Part shown: one piece after another, positions 36,069 to 42,999 of the stretch
Layout: each line of letters begins with the position of its first letter
Position numbering within the stretch: position 1 is the first letter of the stretch
NCBI GenBank assembly: GCA_031178355.1
Contig: JAPSJC010000015.1
Span: 1-44,624 of the forward strand
Reading direction: 5' to 3'
DNA length: 44,624 nt
Origin: Ureibacillus sp.
Lineage (GTDB): Bacteria > Bacillota > Bacilli > Bacillales_A > Planococcaceae
Position numbers and translations under genes: made by a program
The notes under the pieces: generated by a model
The model's database searches: none
What the model was told of the DNA's origin: nothing
What the model saw: the letters and a program-made list of their open reading frames with translations, nothing else

Positions 36069-36520
36069 TAATTACTATTCGATTCGGCAACTTTTTTCAC
36101 ACGTTCAACAAACTGAACCACTACTTTATCTGATGCAAAGTTAAGCATAAATTTAATAAACCATTTTAATGGATTATTTGTAGTTGTATATTTAAAATAC
36201 GTTTTATTCTCTTCTAATTTTTCCAACTCATATGTAGCTGTAATATCAAACATTTTTGCAAGATTAAATGTAATTTTCACTCGCTTAACTTCTGGCGTAT
36301 TTTCATATTCAAGCGTTCTTACATCATACTCCCTTACACTTTTACCTTCACGATAACTTTGACGGTAAACACTACCAACTTTGTCTTCCGTTATATGAAT
36401 TGGTTCATTACTTACCACTTGGGGCATAATTTTTTGCATATCTTCTAAGCTACCTTCAAACAACTTCCATACTTCTTCTATTGGAGCATTAATTTCAATA
36501 TCTTTTGTCCAGGATTTCAT
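36068..36520 (-). CDS. SRPBCC/START-like family protein
   Basis: A 150-aa single-domain protein with the helix-grip fold pattern: KDIEINAPIEEVWKLFEGS at the start, a central series of beta strands, and a long C-terminal helix (FASDKVVVQFVERVKKVAE). Members bind hydrophobic ligands or act as cyclases; nothing here tells which. ATG behind GGGGGATAAC. Single gene with its own terminator. Confidence 0.8.
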   Translation of the reverse strand: MKSWTKDIEINAPIEEVWKLFEGSLEDMQKIMPQVVSNEPIHITEDKVGSVYRQSYREGKSVREYDVRTLEYENTPEVKRVKITFNLAKMFDITATYELEKLEENKTYFKYTTTNNPLKWFIKFMLNFASDKVVVQFVERVKKVAESNSN

Positions 36521-36762
36521 CGTTATCCCCCATCGAGTTGTTTATATCTTTCATCATAGTATTAGCTGAGAATAATTTCCATAACTTTTAAACTATTTTA
36601 ATTCTTTTTTAATATTAGTTCTACCTAGCTCTAATTTTGAAGGGCATTCTCCTAAAACTGTTGTTTCCCTTTTAATTTAGACTAGAATTTGTGCGTTTGC
36701 CATAGTCGTGACAAATAGGAAACATAAACTAGGAAGGAAATAAGAAAGGGCTGTGATTTATT

Positions 36763-36993
36763 ATGTCAAATAAAGAGCATACCGATCATCAAGGAACAGG
36801 CGCGAAGTTTCTAGTTGCTGGGGGATTTATTTCCTCATTGGGTGAATTCATCCAAGCAATTGGTGGATCACTTCTAGCTATTGAGAAAATGAAAAACCAT
36901 AAAAAAATTGAGAAGCAATATGGCCATAAAATTAATGAATTAGAAAAACAAGTTCATTACTTAACAAAAGAGATTAAAAAAATGAAAAAATAA
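36763..36993 (+). CDS. small protein with hydrophobic N-half and basic coiled-coil C-half, 76 aa
   Basis: Residues 14-40 are Gly/Ile/Leu-rich (FLVAGGFISSLGEFIQAIGG) and could be a membrane or amphipathic helix. Residues 40-76 are a Lys-rich coiled coil (KINELEKQVHYLTKEIKKMKK). The ATG lies about 12 nt after AAAGGG. I do not recognise the family. It could be a small membrane-associated protein of phage or sporulation type; the evidence for expression is modest. Confidence 0.5.
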   Translation: MSNKEHTDHQGTGAKFLVAGGFISSLGEFIQAIGGSLLAIEKMKNHKKIEKQYGHKINELEKQVHYLTKEIKKMKK

Positions 36994-37042
36994 GATGCAA
37001 TTTTACAATGGTGTCTTTTATGAGGTTAGAAATGTTCCGTAC

Positions 37043-37429
37043 TTATATTAAGTTAAAATAAGTAGTCATTTCTTTTATCTTAGCGGTTTTACTATTGTTT
37101 GAAAAAATATATATGCTGCAATAAGCATATCGTTTTTGATCATTTAATGTTACGAATCCATTCACAGCACCAGTTGGCCCGTGAGAAATGATCGTTTGCA
37201 GATCTAATTCCACAACAACTAATTTATCTTTTTTACTTTCCATAAAATTGATAACACTGTCTTTTCCATTTAGTTGTTGGAGCCCTAAAATACTCCACTT
37301 AATATTTTCAGTAATATGATCAAAAAAGAATTGAAATTCATTTTTAGCCATCATAATATTTAATTCTTTAATAAAAATCATCTTGGGAGAATTGCCACAA
37401 TTCTTTGGGGCGATTACTTTTAATTCCAT
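37043..37429 (-). CDS. SnoaL/NTF2-like fold protein
   Basis: A 128-aa soluble protein with the NTF2-like pattern: an N-terminal helix pair (FQFFFDHITENIKWSI), GKDSVINFM, then strands VVVELDLQTIISHGPTGAVNGFVTL and a final IKEMTTYFNLI. Members are small ligand-binding or enzymatic domains. The ATG at 37429 has AAGGATCA just upstream. No operon partner; function unknown. Confidence 0.65.
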   Translation of the reverse strand: MELKVIAPKNCGNSPKMIFIKELNIMMAKNEFQFFFDHITENIKWSILGLQQLNGKDSVINFMESKKDKLVVVELDLQTIISHGPTGAVNGFVTLNDQKRYAYCSIYIFSNNSKTAKIKEMTTYFNLI

Positions 37430-37599
37430 TGATCCTTTTTCCTCTCTAATAGGATTGAATTGTTAAAAATATACTAATGTTTTATTATCATATTATTTTC
37501 CTTTCCACATTGAAAGAGATTTTCCTTATTCCCATACATATACTTCATAACCCTCTTTAAAGTATTCATATCTTTGTCATAATAATCAGAAACGATTAT

Positions 37600-37721
37600 G
37601 AACAATATGTGAATTGTTTCACTTGCTATTTTCAATTACTGATTTTGGGTGTACAATTGTCTCAAGTTGATATATAACACAATATGAAATTACCATAAAT
37701 ATCTTTTTGTGTTGTATAACA
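37600..37721 (+). promoter_or_regulatory. conserved upstream module, copy A (Fnr/Rex-like palindrome, -10, 5' hairpin)
   Basis: GTGAATTGTTTCAC (37609-37622) is a GTGAA-N4-TTCAC palindrome, one base off the Fnr consensus TGTGA-N6-TCACA and similar to Rex sites. TACAAT follows at 37652-37657. The block GTTGATATATAACACAAT (from 37666) lies where transcription should start. TGTTGTATAACA (37710-37721) with the preceding TTGTG can pair with that block over 11 bp. Copy B at 39329 shares every element and its spacing. The activator or repressor identity is inferred. Confidence 0.6.
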
Positions 37722-37789
37722 AAATGTTAATTCTAGTATTGATAAAATCTAAAATATAGATTTAAAATGAACTTGAGGAGGTTCCCAAT

Positions 37790-37930
37790 ATGAAATGGGT
37801 ACTAACAGTATTTAAACAGGACACTTATCACATATTTGAATTCGAAACTAAGATTGAAGCACAACAAGCACAAGAACATTCAGAATACCCTTCCGTAATA
37901 ACTTATACAAACCTATCATTAGTAGCCTGA
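37790..37930 (+). CDS. microprotein A of a three-member family, 46 aa
   Basis: A 46-codon gene with an excellent ribosome site (GAGGAGG, 9 nt before ATG), its own regulatory module and a terminator. The protein starts MKWVLTVFKQDTYHIFEFET, then EAQQAQEH, and ends in SVITYTNLSLVA. The pattern W[VI]xTVF-x7-[FY]EF-x4-EA-x(8-9)-[SA][VI][IL][ST][YF]T is shared with the two 40-aa proteins at 39479 and 39687. Predicted structure is strand-strand-helix-strand. I do not recognise the family. Conservation of three copies makes chance ORFs very unlikely. Confidence 0.8.
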   Translation: MKWVLTVFKQDTYHIFEFETKIEAQQAQEHSEYPSVITYTNLSLVA

Positions 37931-37935
37931 AAATA

Positions 37936-37970
37936 AATAAGAGACGCCTCGTATCGGCGTCTCTTCTTAT
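37936..37970. terminator. bidirectional terminator after microprotein A
   Basis: AGAGACGCC (37940-37948) pairs with GGCGTCTCT (37956-37964). T-rich sequence follows on both strands, so it also serves the minus-strand TetR gene ending at 37984. Confidence 0.8.
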
Positions 37971-37983
37971 AATCCATATATTT

Positions 37984-38616
37984 TTAATCAACACGCGTAG
38001 ATAAGTCAAAGATTAAGTTTAATTCTTTTATATACTCACTTACATCGACGTCTGGATTTCTTATTATTTCAAGACTAAACCCATCAATTGTATTTCGTAT
38101 TGTTTGGGCAAGAATTCTTCTTGAAAGTTTCGTAAATCTTCTAAAAGAACCATCCTTCATTCCTAATAGTAAAATGTATTCGATTGGTTCTAATATCCTC
38201 TCATCAAACTTACCAGCAAACTTGAATTTCCCTTCTTTTGTTCTAGTGTTCGATACAATTTCAATATTTGCATAAACAAGATTTCGATTTTGTTCGATAA
38301 AATGTAAATGTGACTTAATGTATTTTTGCATCATTTTTTTAGGTGGAATTTGCATATCAAACTGTGGTAAAAATGTAGATTTACTTAGTTCGTCATATTT
38401 ATATACAATTTGTTCAAATAACTCATCCTTGCTCGAAAAGTGGTAAGAAATAACTCCTTTACTTACATTTGCCCTTTTTGCAATTTCTCCTAATGATGCT
38501 TGTGTATATCCAATCTCGACAATTGTGTCGATTGCACACTCAATTATCTGACTTCGTCTAGCTTGCTCAATAAAAGTAACCTTTTTTAGTTTCGTTATTT
38601 CATTATCTGTATTCAT
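37984..38616 (-). CDS. TetR/AcrR-family transcriptional regulator
   Basis: A 210-aa regulator with an N-terminal HTH (about 18-68; ASLGEIAKRANVSKGVISYHFSSKDELFEQI) and a helical effector domain. No Shine-Dalgarno sequence precedes the ATG at 38616, so translation may be weak or the start may be internal. It lies 96 nt downstream of the DoxX-like gene with a terminator between them. The DoxX-like gene is the nearest candidate target. Confidence 0.85.
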   Translation of the reverse strand: MNTDNEITKLKKVTFIEQARRSQIIECAIDTIVEIGYTQASLGEIAKRANVSKGVISYHFSSKDELFEQIVYKYDELSKSTFLPQFDMQIPPKKMMQKYIKSHLHFIEQNRNLVYANIEIVSNTRTKEGKFKFAGKFDERILEPIEYILLLGMKDGSFRRFTKLSRRILAQTIRNTIDGFSLEIIRNPDVDVSEYIKELNLIFDLSTRVD

Positions 38617-38663
38617 AGTTAAATTTTAGTACAAACATACAATTATTACAAATAATTCATTTA

Positions 38664-38695
38664 TATAAAAAAACGCATGGATTATTCCCATGCGT
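38664..38695 (-). terminator. intrinsic terminator of the DoxX-like gene
   Basis: ACGCATGG (38673-38680) pairs with CCATGCGT (38688-38695), followed by seven T on the minus strand. Confidence 0.85.
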
Positions 38696-38712
38696 ATATT
38701 AGGTTAAATTAC

Positions 38713-39072
38713 CTAAAAATATAATCGACCAACTGTAACGAATAAGGCTACCAAAAATAAAGCAAACACAATCGGTACACTTTGAAAATCATTACGTTTA
38801 TATTGGAAAACGGTTGCAAACAGCATAAGAATCGATAACACTAATGAAGCTACCGGTATTATAAATGACACATTACTAATTGCTAACGGTAAAACTAATC
38901 CTAATGCGCAAAGAACCTCAACGTATCCAATGAAAATAACTAAACCCTTCGGAACATCGTTTACCCATGGAATATTGGCCTTGGCAATATCATATTGAAA
39001 TGCTTTCAACACGCCATCCATGATAAACATTAACATTAATGAAATTTGAAAAATCCACAGTATAGCATTCAT
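38713..39072 (-). CDS. DoxX-like four-helix membrane protein
   Basis: A 119-aa protein with four hydrophobic helices and the DoxX-type features MDGVLKAF near the end of helix 1 and GYVEVLCALGLVLP in helix 2. DoxX-like proteins sit in the cytoplasmic membrane and are often linked to redox or thiol stress; the role here is unknown. ATG behind AAGGGGGA. CGACA/TGTCG at 39111-39142, upstream of the start, might be part of an operator, but this is weak. Confidence 0.8.
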   Translation of the reverse strand: MNAILWIFQISLMLMFIMDGVLKAFQYDIAKANIPWVNDVPKGLVIFIGYVEVLCALGLVLPLAISNVSFIIPVASLVLSILMLFATVFQYKRNDFQSVPIVFALFLVALFVTVGRLYF

Positions 39073-39328
39073 TTAACTTCCCCCTTGTCTTTGAATGCTC
39101 TTTAATAGTTCGACACGTTTTCCAATACGTTTAAATATGTCGATTTTTAGTTATATATATAGAGTATTCATGGACATTTATTTTGGGAGTCGACAATGAA
39201 TAAAAGTCTTTTACAGGATCTTATAAACATGTAATCCATTAGTTTTTATCATTACCCAGTCATAATCTGTCGTGAAACATAATTGTGCATGCTTTTTATA
39301 CAAAATTTTGTGAAATCGTTAACACTTT

Positions 39329-39448
39329 GAACAATATGTGAAATATTTCACTTTCTATTTTATTTTTCCTGTTTTGGATGTACAATGGATACAGTTGATA
39401 TATAACACAATTAGAAATTATTAAATTTTATAAAGATGTTATATAACA
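39329..39448 (+). promoter_or_regulatory. conserved upstream module, copy B (Fnr/Rex-like palindrome, -10, 5' hairpin)
   Basis: GTGAAATATTTCAC (39338-39351) is a perfect 14-bp palindrome inside GAACAATATGTGAA, a stretch shared with copy A. TACAAT is at 39381-39386, exactly 29 nt after the palindrome as in copy A. GTTGATATATAACACAAT (from 39394) is identical in 18 of 18 bases. TGTTATATAACA (39437-39448) is a perfect palindrome at the matching distance. No -35 box is visible in either copy, which fits an activator-dependent promoter. Confidence 0.6.
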
Positions 39449-39478
39449 ATATTAATCTGTATGAAAGGAGATCCTTCG

Positions 39479-39601
39479 ATGTGGGTTATTACTGTTTTCG
39501 AACAAAATTCTATTCGTATGTATGAATTCGTTGAAAAAAGTGAAGCTACTTTAGTTATGGAACGCTTTAAAGGTTCTGCCATTTTATCGTATACTAAATA
39601 A
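39479..39601 (+). CDS. microprotein B of the family, 40 aa
   Basis: A 40-codon gene with AAAGGAGA upstream. It begins MWVITVFEQNSIRMYEF, continues with an EA-containing helix and ends in FKGSAILSYTK. It is closest to microprotein C (same length, same C-terminal AILS[YF]TK) and more distant from A, which has an extra Lys at position 2 and a longer tail. B and C are probably cotranscribed from module B: 85 nt separate them, with no terminator between. No membrane segment; probably cytoplasmic. Confidence 0.8.
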   Translation: MWVITVFEQNSIRMYEFVEKSEATLVMERFKGSAILSYTK

Positions 39602-39686
39602 TTTATTTAGTCGGAAACATTGTAATTTGACACCTTTATAGTTCAATCAATTGTTATGAATAGAAAATAACTTGGAGGGATCTTAA

Positions 39687-39809
39687 ATGTGGATTGTAAC
39701 TGTATTTGAGAACAATACTTATCGTATGTTTGAATTTAGTGGTCAACAAGAAGCAAAAAAACTAGCAGCAAAATTTAAAGATAATGCTATTTTGTCTTTT
39801 ACTAAATAA
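39687..39809 (+). CDS. microprotein C of the family, 40 aa
   Basis: A 40-codon gene with TTGGAGGG upstream. It begins MWIVTVFENNTYRMFEF, followed by a Lys/Ala-rich helix with QQEAKKLAAKF, and ends in DNAILSFTK. Its N-terminal half is close to both A (TYRMFEF versus TYHIFEF) and B, so it links the family. It has no conserved promoter module of its own and is followed directly by a strong terminator. It is therefore read as the second gene of a B-C operon. Confidence 0.8.
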   Translation: MWIVTVFENNTYRMFEFSGQQEAKKLAAKFKDNAILSFTK

Positions 39810-39811
39810 AA

Positions 39812-39852
39812 AAAGGAGCATCGATTTCATTTATCGATGCTCTTTTATATTT
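39812..39852 (+). terminator. intrinsic terminator of the microprotein B-C operon
   Basis: GAGCATCGAT (39816-39825) pairs with ATCGATGCTC (39833-39842), followed by TTTTATATTT. Confidence 0.9.
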
Positions 39853-39993
39853 GTTACGGTCCTAAAGCTACTATTTAAAACGTGTTAAATTATTAAGTTA
39901 AACTGATTTTTTCTACATTTCAGCATTATTCCTTTAATATTCTAAATATTCTAAATTAATTTATTCTTAAATTAAACATTAAATTGTGACAAA

Positions 39994-40050
39994 TTTGTGA
40001 ATTTCTTTATTTCTAACACAATCCGACAAATTTTTTATTCTATCTATTAT
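39994..40050 (+). promoter_or_regulatory. ResD-like box and sigma-A-like promoter of the Spo0E-like gene
   Basis: TTTGTGAAT (39994-40002) is followed 20 nt later by CCGACA (40023-40028), a 16-nt spacer and TATTAT (40045-40050). The box lies about 53 nt upstream of the -10 centre. It is the same nonamer as in the qox inverted repeat. Confidence 0.45.
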
Positions 40051-40069
40051 ACAATGGGGGAGCTTTGAT

Positions 40070-40093
40070 AAATTTGATAGAAAATTTGATAGA
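40070..40093 (+). repeat. tandem 12-bp direct repeat in the Spo0E-like leader
   Basis: AAATTTGATAGA occurs twice head to tail at 40070-40081 and 40082-40093, between the promoter and the ribosome site. A partial match (CTTTGATA) precedes it. Confidence 0.6.
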
Positions 40094-40133
40094 AAATCTA
40101 TTACAGAAGTTATTATAATTTACGGAGGAAATT

Positions 40134-40301
40134 ATGATGAAAGACTTTTTATTTAAAAAATTTTTAAAGGTAGCTATTGAAATGAAACGAAAAGATATGT
40201 ATAGAAAAGCACAAGACTTAGGATTCACTCATCCAGAAACTGTCACATGTAGTCAAGAATTAGATGCTTTATTAAATGTGTATACTCATAATGTTGCTTA
40301 A
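40134..40301 (+). CDS. Spo0E-like aspartyl-phosphate phosphatase, 55 aa
   Basis: A short two-helix protein with the family signature SQELDALLNVY (residues 40-50), preceded by IEMKRKDMYRKAQDLGFTHPE. Spo0E-type phosphatases remove the phosphate from Spo0A~P or other response regulators and so hold back sporulation. Length and helix-turn-helix layout fit the short members of the family. ATG 40134 (a second ATG follows at once) after GGAGG. It has its own promoter, a tandem repeat in the leader and a terminator. The phosphatase target is not known. Confidence 0.85.
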   Translation: MMKDFLFKKFLKVAIEMKRKDMYRKAQDLGFTHPETVTCSQELDALLNVYTHNVA

Positions 40302-40367
40302 TAAAATAAAATATATCAATATGGAGTGAATTATATAAATTCTTTACATATAAATTTTATAACTTTG

Positions 40368-40412
40368 CCCAGATATGATAGAAAGCTTCTATCTTTCTGG
40401 GATTTTATTTTT
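40368..40412 (+). terminator. intrinsic terminator of the Spo0E-like gene
   Basis: CCCAG (40368-40372) with CTGGG (40397-40401) and an inner GATAGAA/TTCTATC stem, followed by ATTTTATTTTTT. Confidence 0.75.
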
Positions 40413-40971
40413 TACTCTGTACAAGAATTAAATGGGGCAATTCCCATAACTAGGGAAATCCTAATGGCCCGGTTAGTACATCCAGATTTCTGGTTGGAAT
40501 TTATTAATTTCCCCCAATGATGTTAAGTTACTTCGGTTGGCAAGGTAATCTTATCATACTAGGTCTCATATACTTTTTTCTTACTGTTACTTCTATTACC
40601 TAATTACCCACATTGAAAATTATTAAACATAAAAAATCTTTTTTTTTACATTTTTACAAAATTGTAATGCAAATAAGACCTGTATTTGCGTTTTCAACTA
40701 CTATTACTACCTTCGCTAATTATTATATATACAATACTAGATGTATTTTTTATCTGCACCGTTTCATTTCTAACAACTTATTTTATTTGTTCGTACATTG
40801 GTTTGATTAGAATTCAAACATTTACCGCTAGTCCTAACACAAAGTAAATTGGCATAGATCAAATTTTATAAATTAGCTCATGTACCTATCATTTCACAGT
40901 AAATTAGACTTATATTGGAAAAATAAGTTACAGTTTTTTTCTAAAAGTTCAACCATTTTTATTTCTTCAAG
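40413..40971. other. non-coding AT-rich stretch
   Basis: About 560 bases. Several open frames of 60-66 codons cross it, but none has a ribosome site. One also overlaps the terminator of the Spo0E-like gene. I see no repeat or RNA gene here. Confidence 0.45.
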
Positions 40972-41001
40972 TAAAAAAGACGTTCCTAAATCTAGGAACG
41001 T
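40972..41001 (-). terminator. intrinsic terminator of the phosphoesterase gene
   Basis: ACGTTCCTA (40980-40988) pairs with TAGGAACGT (40993-41001), with T-rich sequence after it on the minus strand. Confidence 0.8.
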
Positions 41002-41034
41002 AATATATAAAAATTGCAGACCATCAACCATTTA

Positions 41035-41823
41035 TCATTGGATGTGTATTGGATTATTTTTCCCTTCTCTACCCGAATAGTTTTTCTTTGCATTAACAAA
41101 AATGAATTCTTGCTCTGGATATCGATACGTCGTTAATTTGCCACCGAAGACTAATCCTTGGTCAATATTAATAGTATTATTAATGAACATTGGTTCACGC
41201 TTTGGATCGTGACCCCAAATAATTACTAATTCGCCTTGATGATTTTCGAACCAATCTCTCCTTATAGGTTTTCCACTTTCGTCTGTGCCTGCAACGTCAC
41301 CATAGCGACAAAAGTCTTTAATGCGATTGTTTTCCTTCCCTATATATTCATCTTTTATACCCGCATGTGTACAAACCAGTTTTTCTTTATCATTTTCTTT
41401 TAATATATAATGGGATGGGGCATTCATTAGCAAATGTTTTAATTGTTGTTTGAGTTCTCTAGTCTTATTTTTACCATTTTGTTTTTCATACTCCAAAAAT
41501 TCTTGCTCTACCAGTTCATCTCCATGCTTTAATTGAACTTTTCGTCCGTCTAGCCATCTTGCAATTTTCCATCCATGATTGCTATCGGTCATATATGCAA
41601 TGCCGGCTCTTATATGTTTTAAAAAGAATTCCATACACTTAATGGATTGTGGGCCCCTGCTCATCACATCACCTAATGATACAATCAATCTTCCTTCTGG
41701 ATGTCGAAATATGCCATCTTTCCCTTGTTGATATCCAAGCTTGCCTAACATCTCAAGAAATTCATCGTAACAAGCATGAATATCACCAATGATATCTACC
41801 CCGTTTCCTATATCAATTTTCAT
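41035..41823 (-). CDS. PrpE-like metallophosphoesterase
   Basis: Calcineurin-like phosphoesterase of 262 aa, similar along its length to B. subtilis PrpE, a symmetrical Ap4A hydrolase/phosphatase. Metal motifs: GDIHACYDE, SLGDVMSRGPQS, a divergent SNHGWK for GNH(D/E), CTHAGI and IWGHDP. RRDWF and INIDQGLVFGGKLT match PrpE. Two motifs deviate: the second Asp of GDxxDRG is Ser (MSRG), and the Gly of GNH is Ser. The start is ATG 41823, 6 nt after GAGGT; the ATG two codons earlier would abut it. PrpE has been linked to spore germination, but such a role here is inference. Confidence 0.82.
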   Translation of the reverse strand: MKIDIGNGVDIIGDIHACYDEFLEMLGKLGYQQGKDGIFRHPEGRLIVSLGDVMSRGPQSIKCMEFFLKHIRAGIAYMTDSNHGWKIARWLDGRKVQLKHGDELVEQEFLEYEKQNGKNKTRELKQQLKHLLMNAPSHYILKENDKEKLVCTHAGIKDEYIGKENNRIKDFCRYGDVAGTDESGKPIRRDWFENHQGELVIIWGHDPKREPMFINNTINIDQGLVFGGKLTTYRYPEQEFIFVNAKKNYSGREGKNNPIHIQ

Positions 41824-41855
41824 CTTCATACCTCATTTCACACATTTATACTAGA

Positions 41856-41886
41856 AATAAAAAAGCACACTCCAATTAGTGTGCTT
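41856..41886 (-). terminator. intrinsic terminator at the end of tatC
   Basis: AAGCACACT (41863-41871) pairs with AGTGTGCTT (41878-41886), six T follow on the minus strand. The stem overlaps the last codons of tatC. Confidence 0.85.
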
Positions 41887-42754
41887 CGGTTATCGGTGAG
41901 CTAGTCGCTCTTTTGCCCTCTGCTTTTCGGACGATGAATATACTAATTTCATATAAACCAATCATGGGGATTAGGATTAATAATTGGCTGATAAAATCTG
42001 GTGGAGATATAAGAGCTGAAACAACTGCCATGCAAAGATACGACCACTTTCTTACGTTCTTCATCTTAGTTGCAGTTAAAATACCCATCGACGATAGAAA
42101 CAATGCTACTATCGGTAGTTCGAAAAGTAAGCCAATTGGTACAGTAGTCATAATAAGGAAATTAATATAGTCTGTAGCGGTGACCATAATATCAAAGTTC
42201 ATTTCACCGAGGTTAATTAAAAATTGATAACTCATTGGATTGACGACAAAGTATCCAAATAACAGCCCTATAACAAAAAGAATAAGCATAATAGGAGAAT
42301 AAAGGCCGATAAACTTCTGTTCTTTTTCATAAAGACCTGGCTTTGCAAACTGCCATAGAAAGTTACAGATAAAAGGTAAAGAAAGCCCTAATGATAATGT
42401 AACTGAAATGGAAGTATAAGATTTAATTACCTCTAGGGGACCTAAAATAATTAGGTTGTGCCCCCTAGAGATCAAAGGAAACCAAAAATTGATTGTGGAA
42501 AATACAATAATAAACAAAGTAACAAAGACAATTGCACCCTTTATTATTTGCTTTCTTAAATCAATAATATGATCAAACCAGGATTCATTATTTTTATCTC
42601 TGTCGGATTTATTTTCAAGTTGGCCACTTATTTCAACTTGCGTAATGGTTTCATCTTGTTTGATGGTTTCCGTTGCATCTTCAAATTTCACAACAGATTC
42701 TTGCTTCTTATTCTTATCCAAAGGACTTAAATTGTTATACTCATAAGGATCCAT
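41876..42754 (-). CDS. tatC: Sec-independent protein translocase TatC
   Basis: Receptor subunit of the twin-arginine translocase: 292 aa with six hydrophobic helices. The core begins at about residue 58 (SWFDHIIDLRKQIIKG, the usual HLxELRxR region) and includes FQFAKPGLYEKEQKF-type sequence and SALISPPDFISQLLILIPM. The first 57 residues are a hydrophilic, charged extension not usual for TatC. ATG after TAGGTGAT, 12 nt behind tatA. With tatA and the GMC oxidoreductase it forms an operon, like the dedicated Tat-substrate modules of B. subtilis (TatAdCd, TatAyCy). Confidence 0.93.
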   Translation of the reverse strand: MDPYEYNNLSPLDKNKKQESVVKFEDATETIKQDETITQVEISGQLENKSDRDKNNESWFDHIIDLRKQIIKGAIVFVTLFIIVFSTINFWFPLISRGHNLIILGPLEVIKSYTSISVTLSLGLSLPFICNFLWQFAKPGLYEKEQKFIGLYSPIMLILFVIGLLFGYFVVNPMSYQFLINLGEMNFDIMVTATDYINFLIMTTVPIGLLFELPIVALFLSSMGILTATKMKNVRKWSYLCMAVVSALISPPDFISQLLILIPMIGLYEISIFIVRKAEGKRATSSPITEAH

Positions 42755-42765
42755 CTAATCACCTA

Positions 42766-42981
42766 CTATGCATCTTCGACCTTCTTCGTTTCCTTTATTG
42801 CCATTTTCTTTTCATCCTCACCATCATCATCAATTGCATCACGTGCTGATTTCTTAAATTCGGATAAAGTTTTACCTACAGCCCCGCCTATTTCAGGTAG
42901 CTTTTTAGGTCCAAAAATAATTAACACAATGACCAAAATAATGATTAACCCTGGAACACCAATAGAACCAAAACCACCCAT
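42766..42981 (-). CDS. tatA: Sec-independent translocase subunit TatA
   Basis: Pore subunit of 71 aa: one N-terminal helix ([20 protein letters not shown]), the [11 protein letters not shown] hinge, an amphipathic helix ([13 protein letters not shown]) and an acidic then basic tail. ATG after AGGAGGAA. It lies 18 nt after the GMC oxidoreductase stop and 11 nt before tatC. Confidence 0.94.
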   Translation of the reverse strand: MGGFGSIGVPGLIIILVIVLIIFGPKKLPEIGGAVGKTLSEFKKSARDAIDDDGEDEKKMAIKETKKVEDA

Positions 42982-42999
42982 ACAAATTCCTCCTATTTA

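Noticed and set aside
39629-39660. TTGACA between microproteins B and C as a separate promoter for C
   Set aside because: No -10 box lies at 16-18 nt; the nearest TATGAA is about 22 nt away.
40326-40520. 64-codon plus-strand open frame after the Spo0E-like gene
   Set aside because: It has no ribosome site and runs through the intrinsic terminator of that gene.
40613-41080. Two plus-strand frames of 65-66 codons
   Set aside because: They have no ribosome sites and Phe/Ile/Tyr-rich composition; the second overlaps a minus-strand terminator and the phosphoesterase gene.
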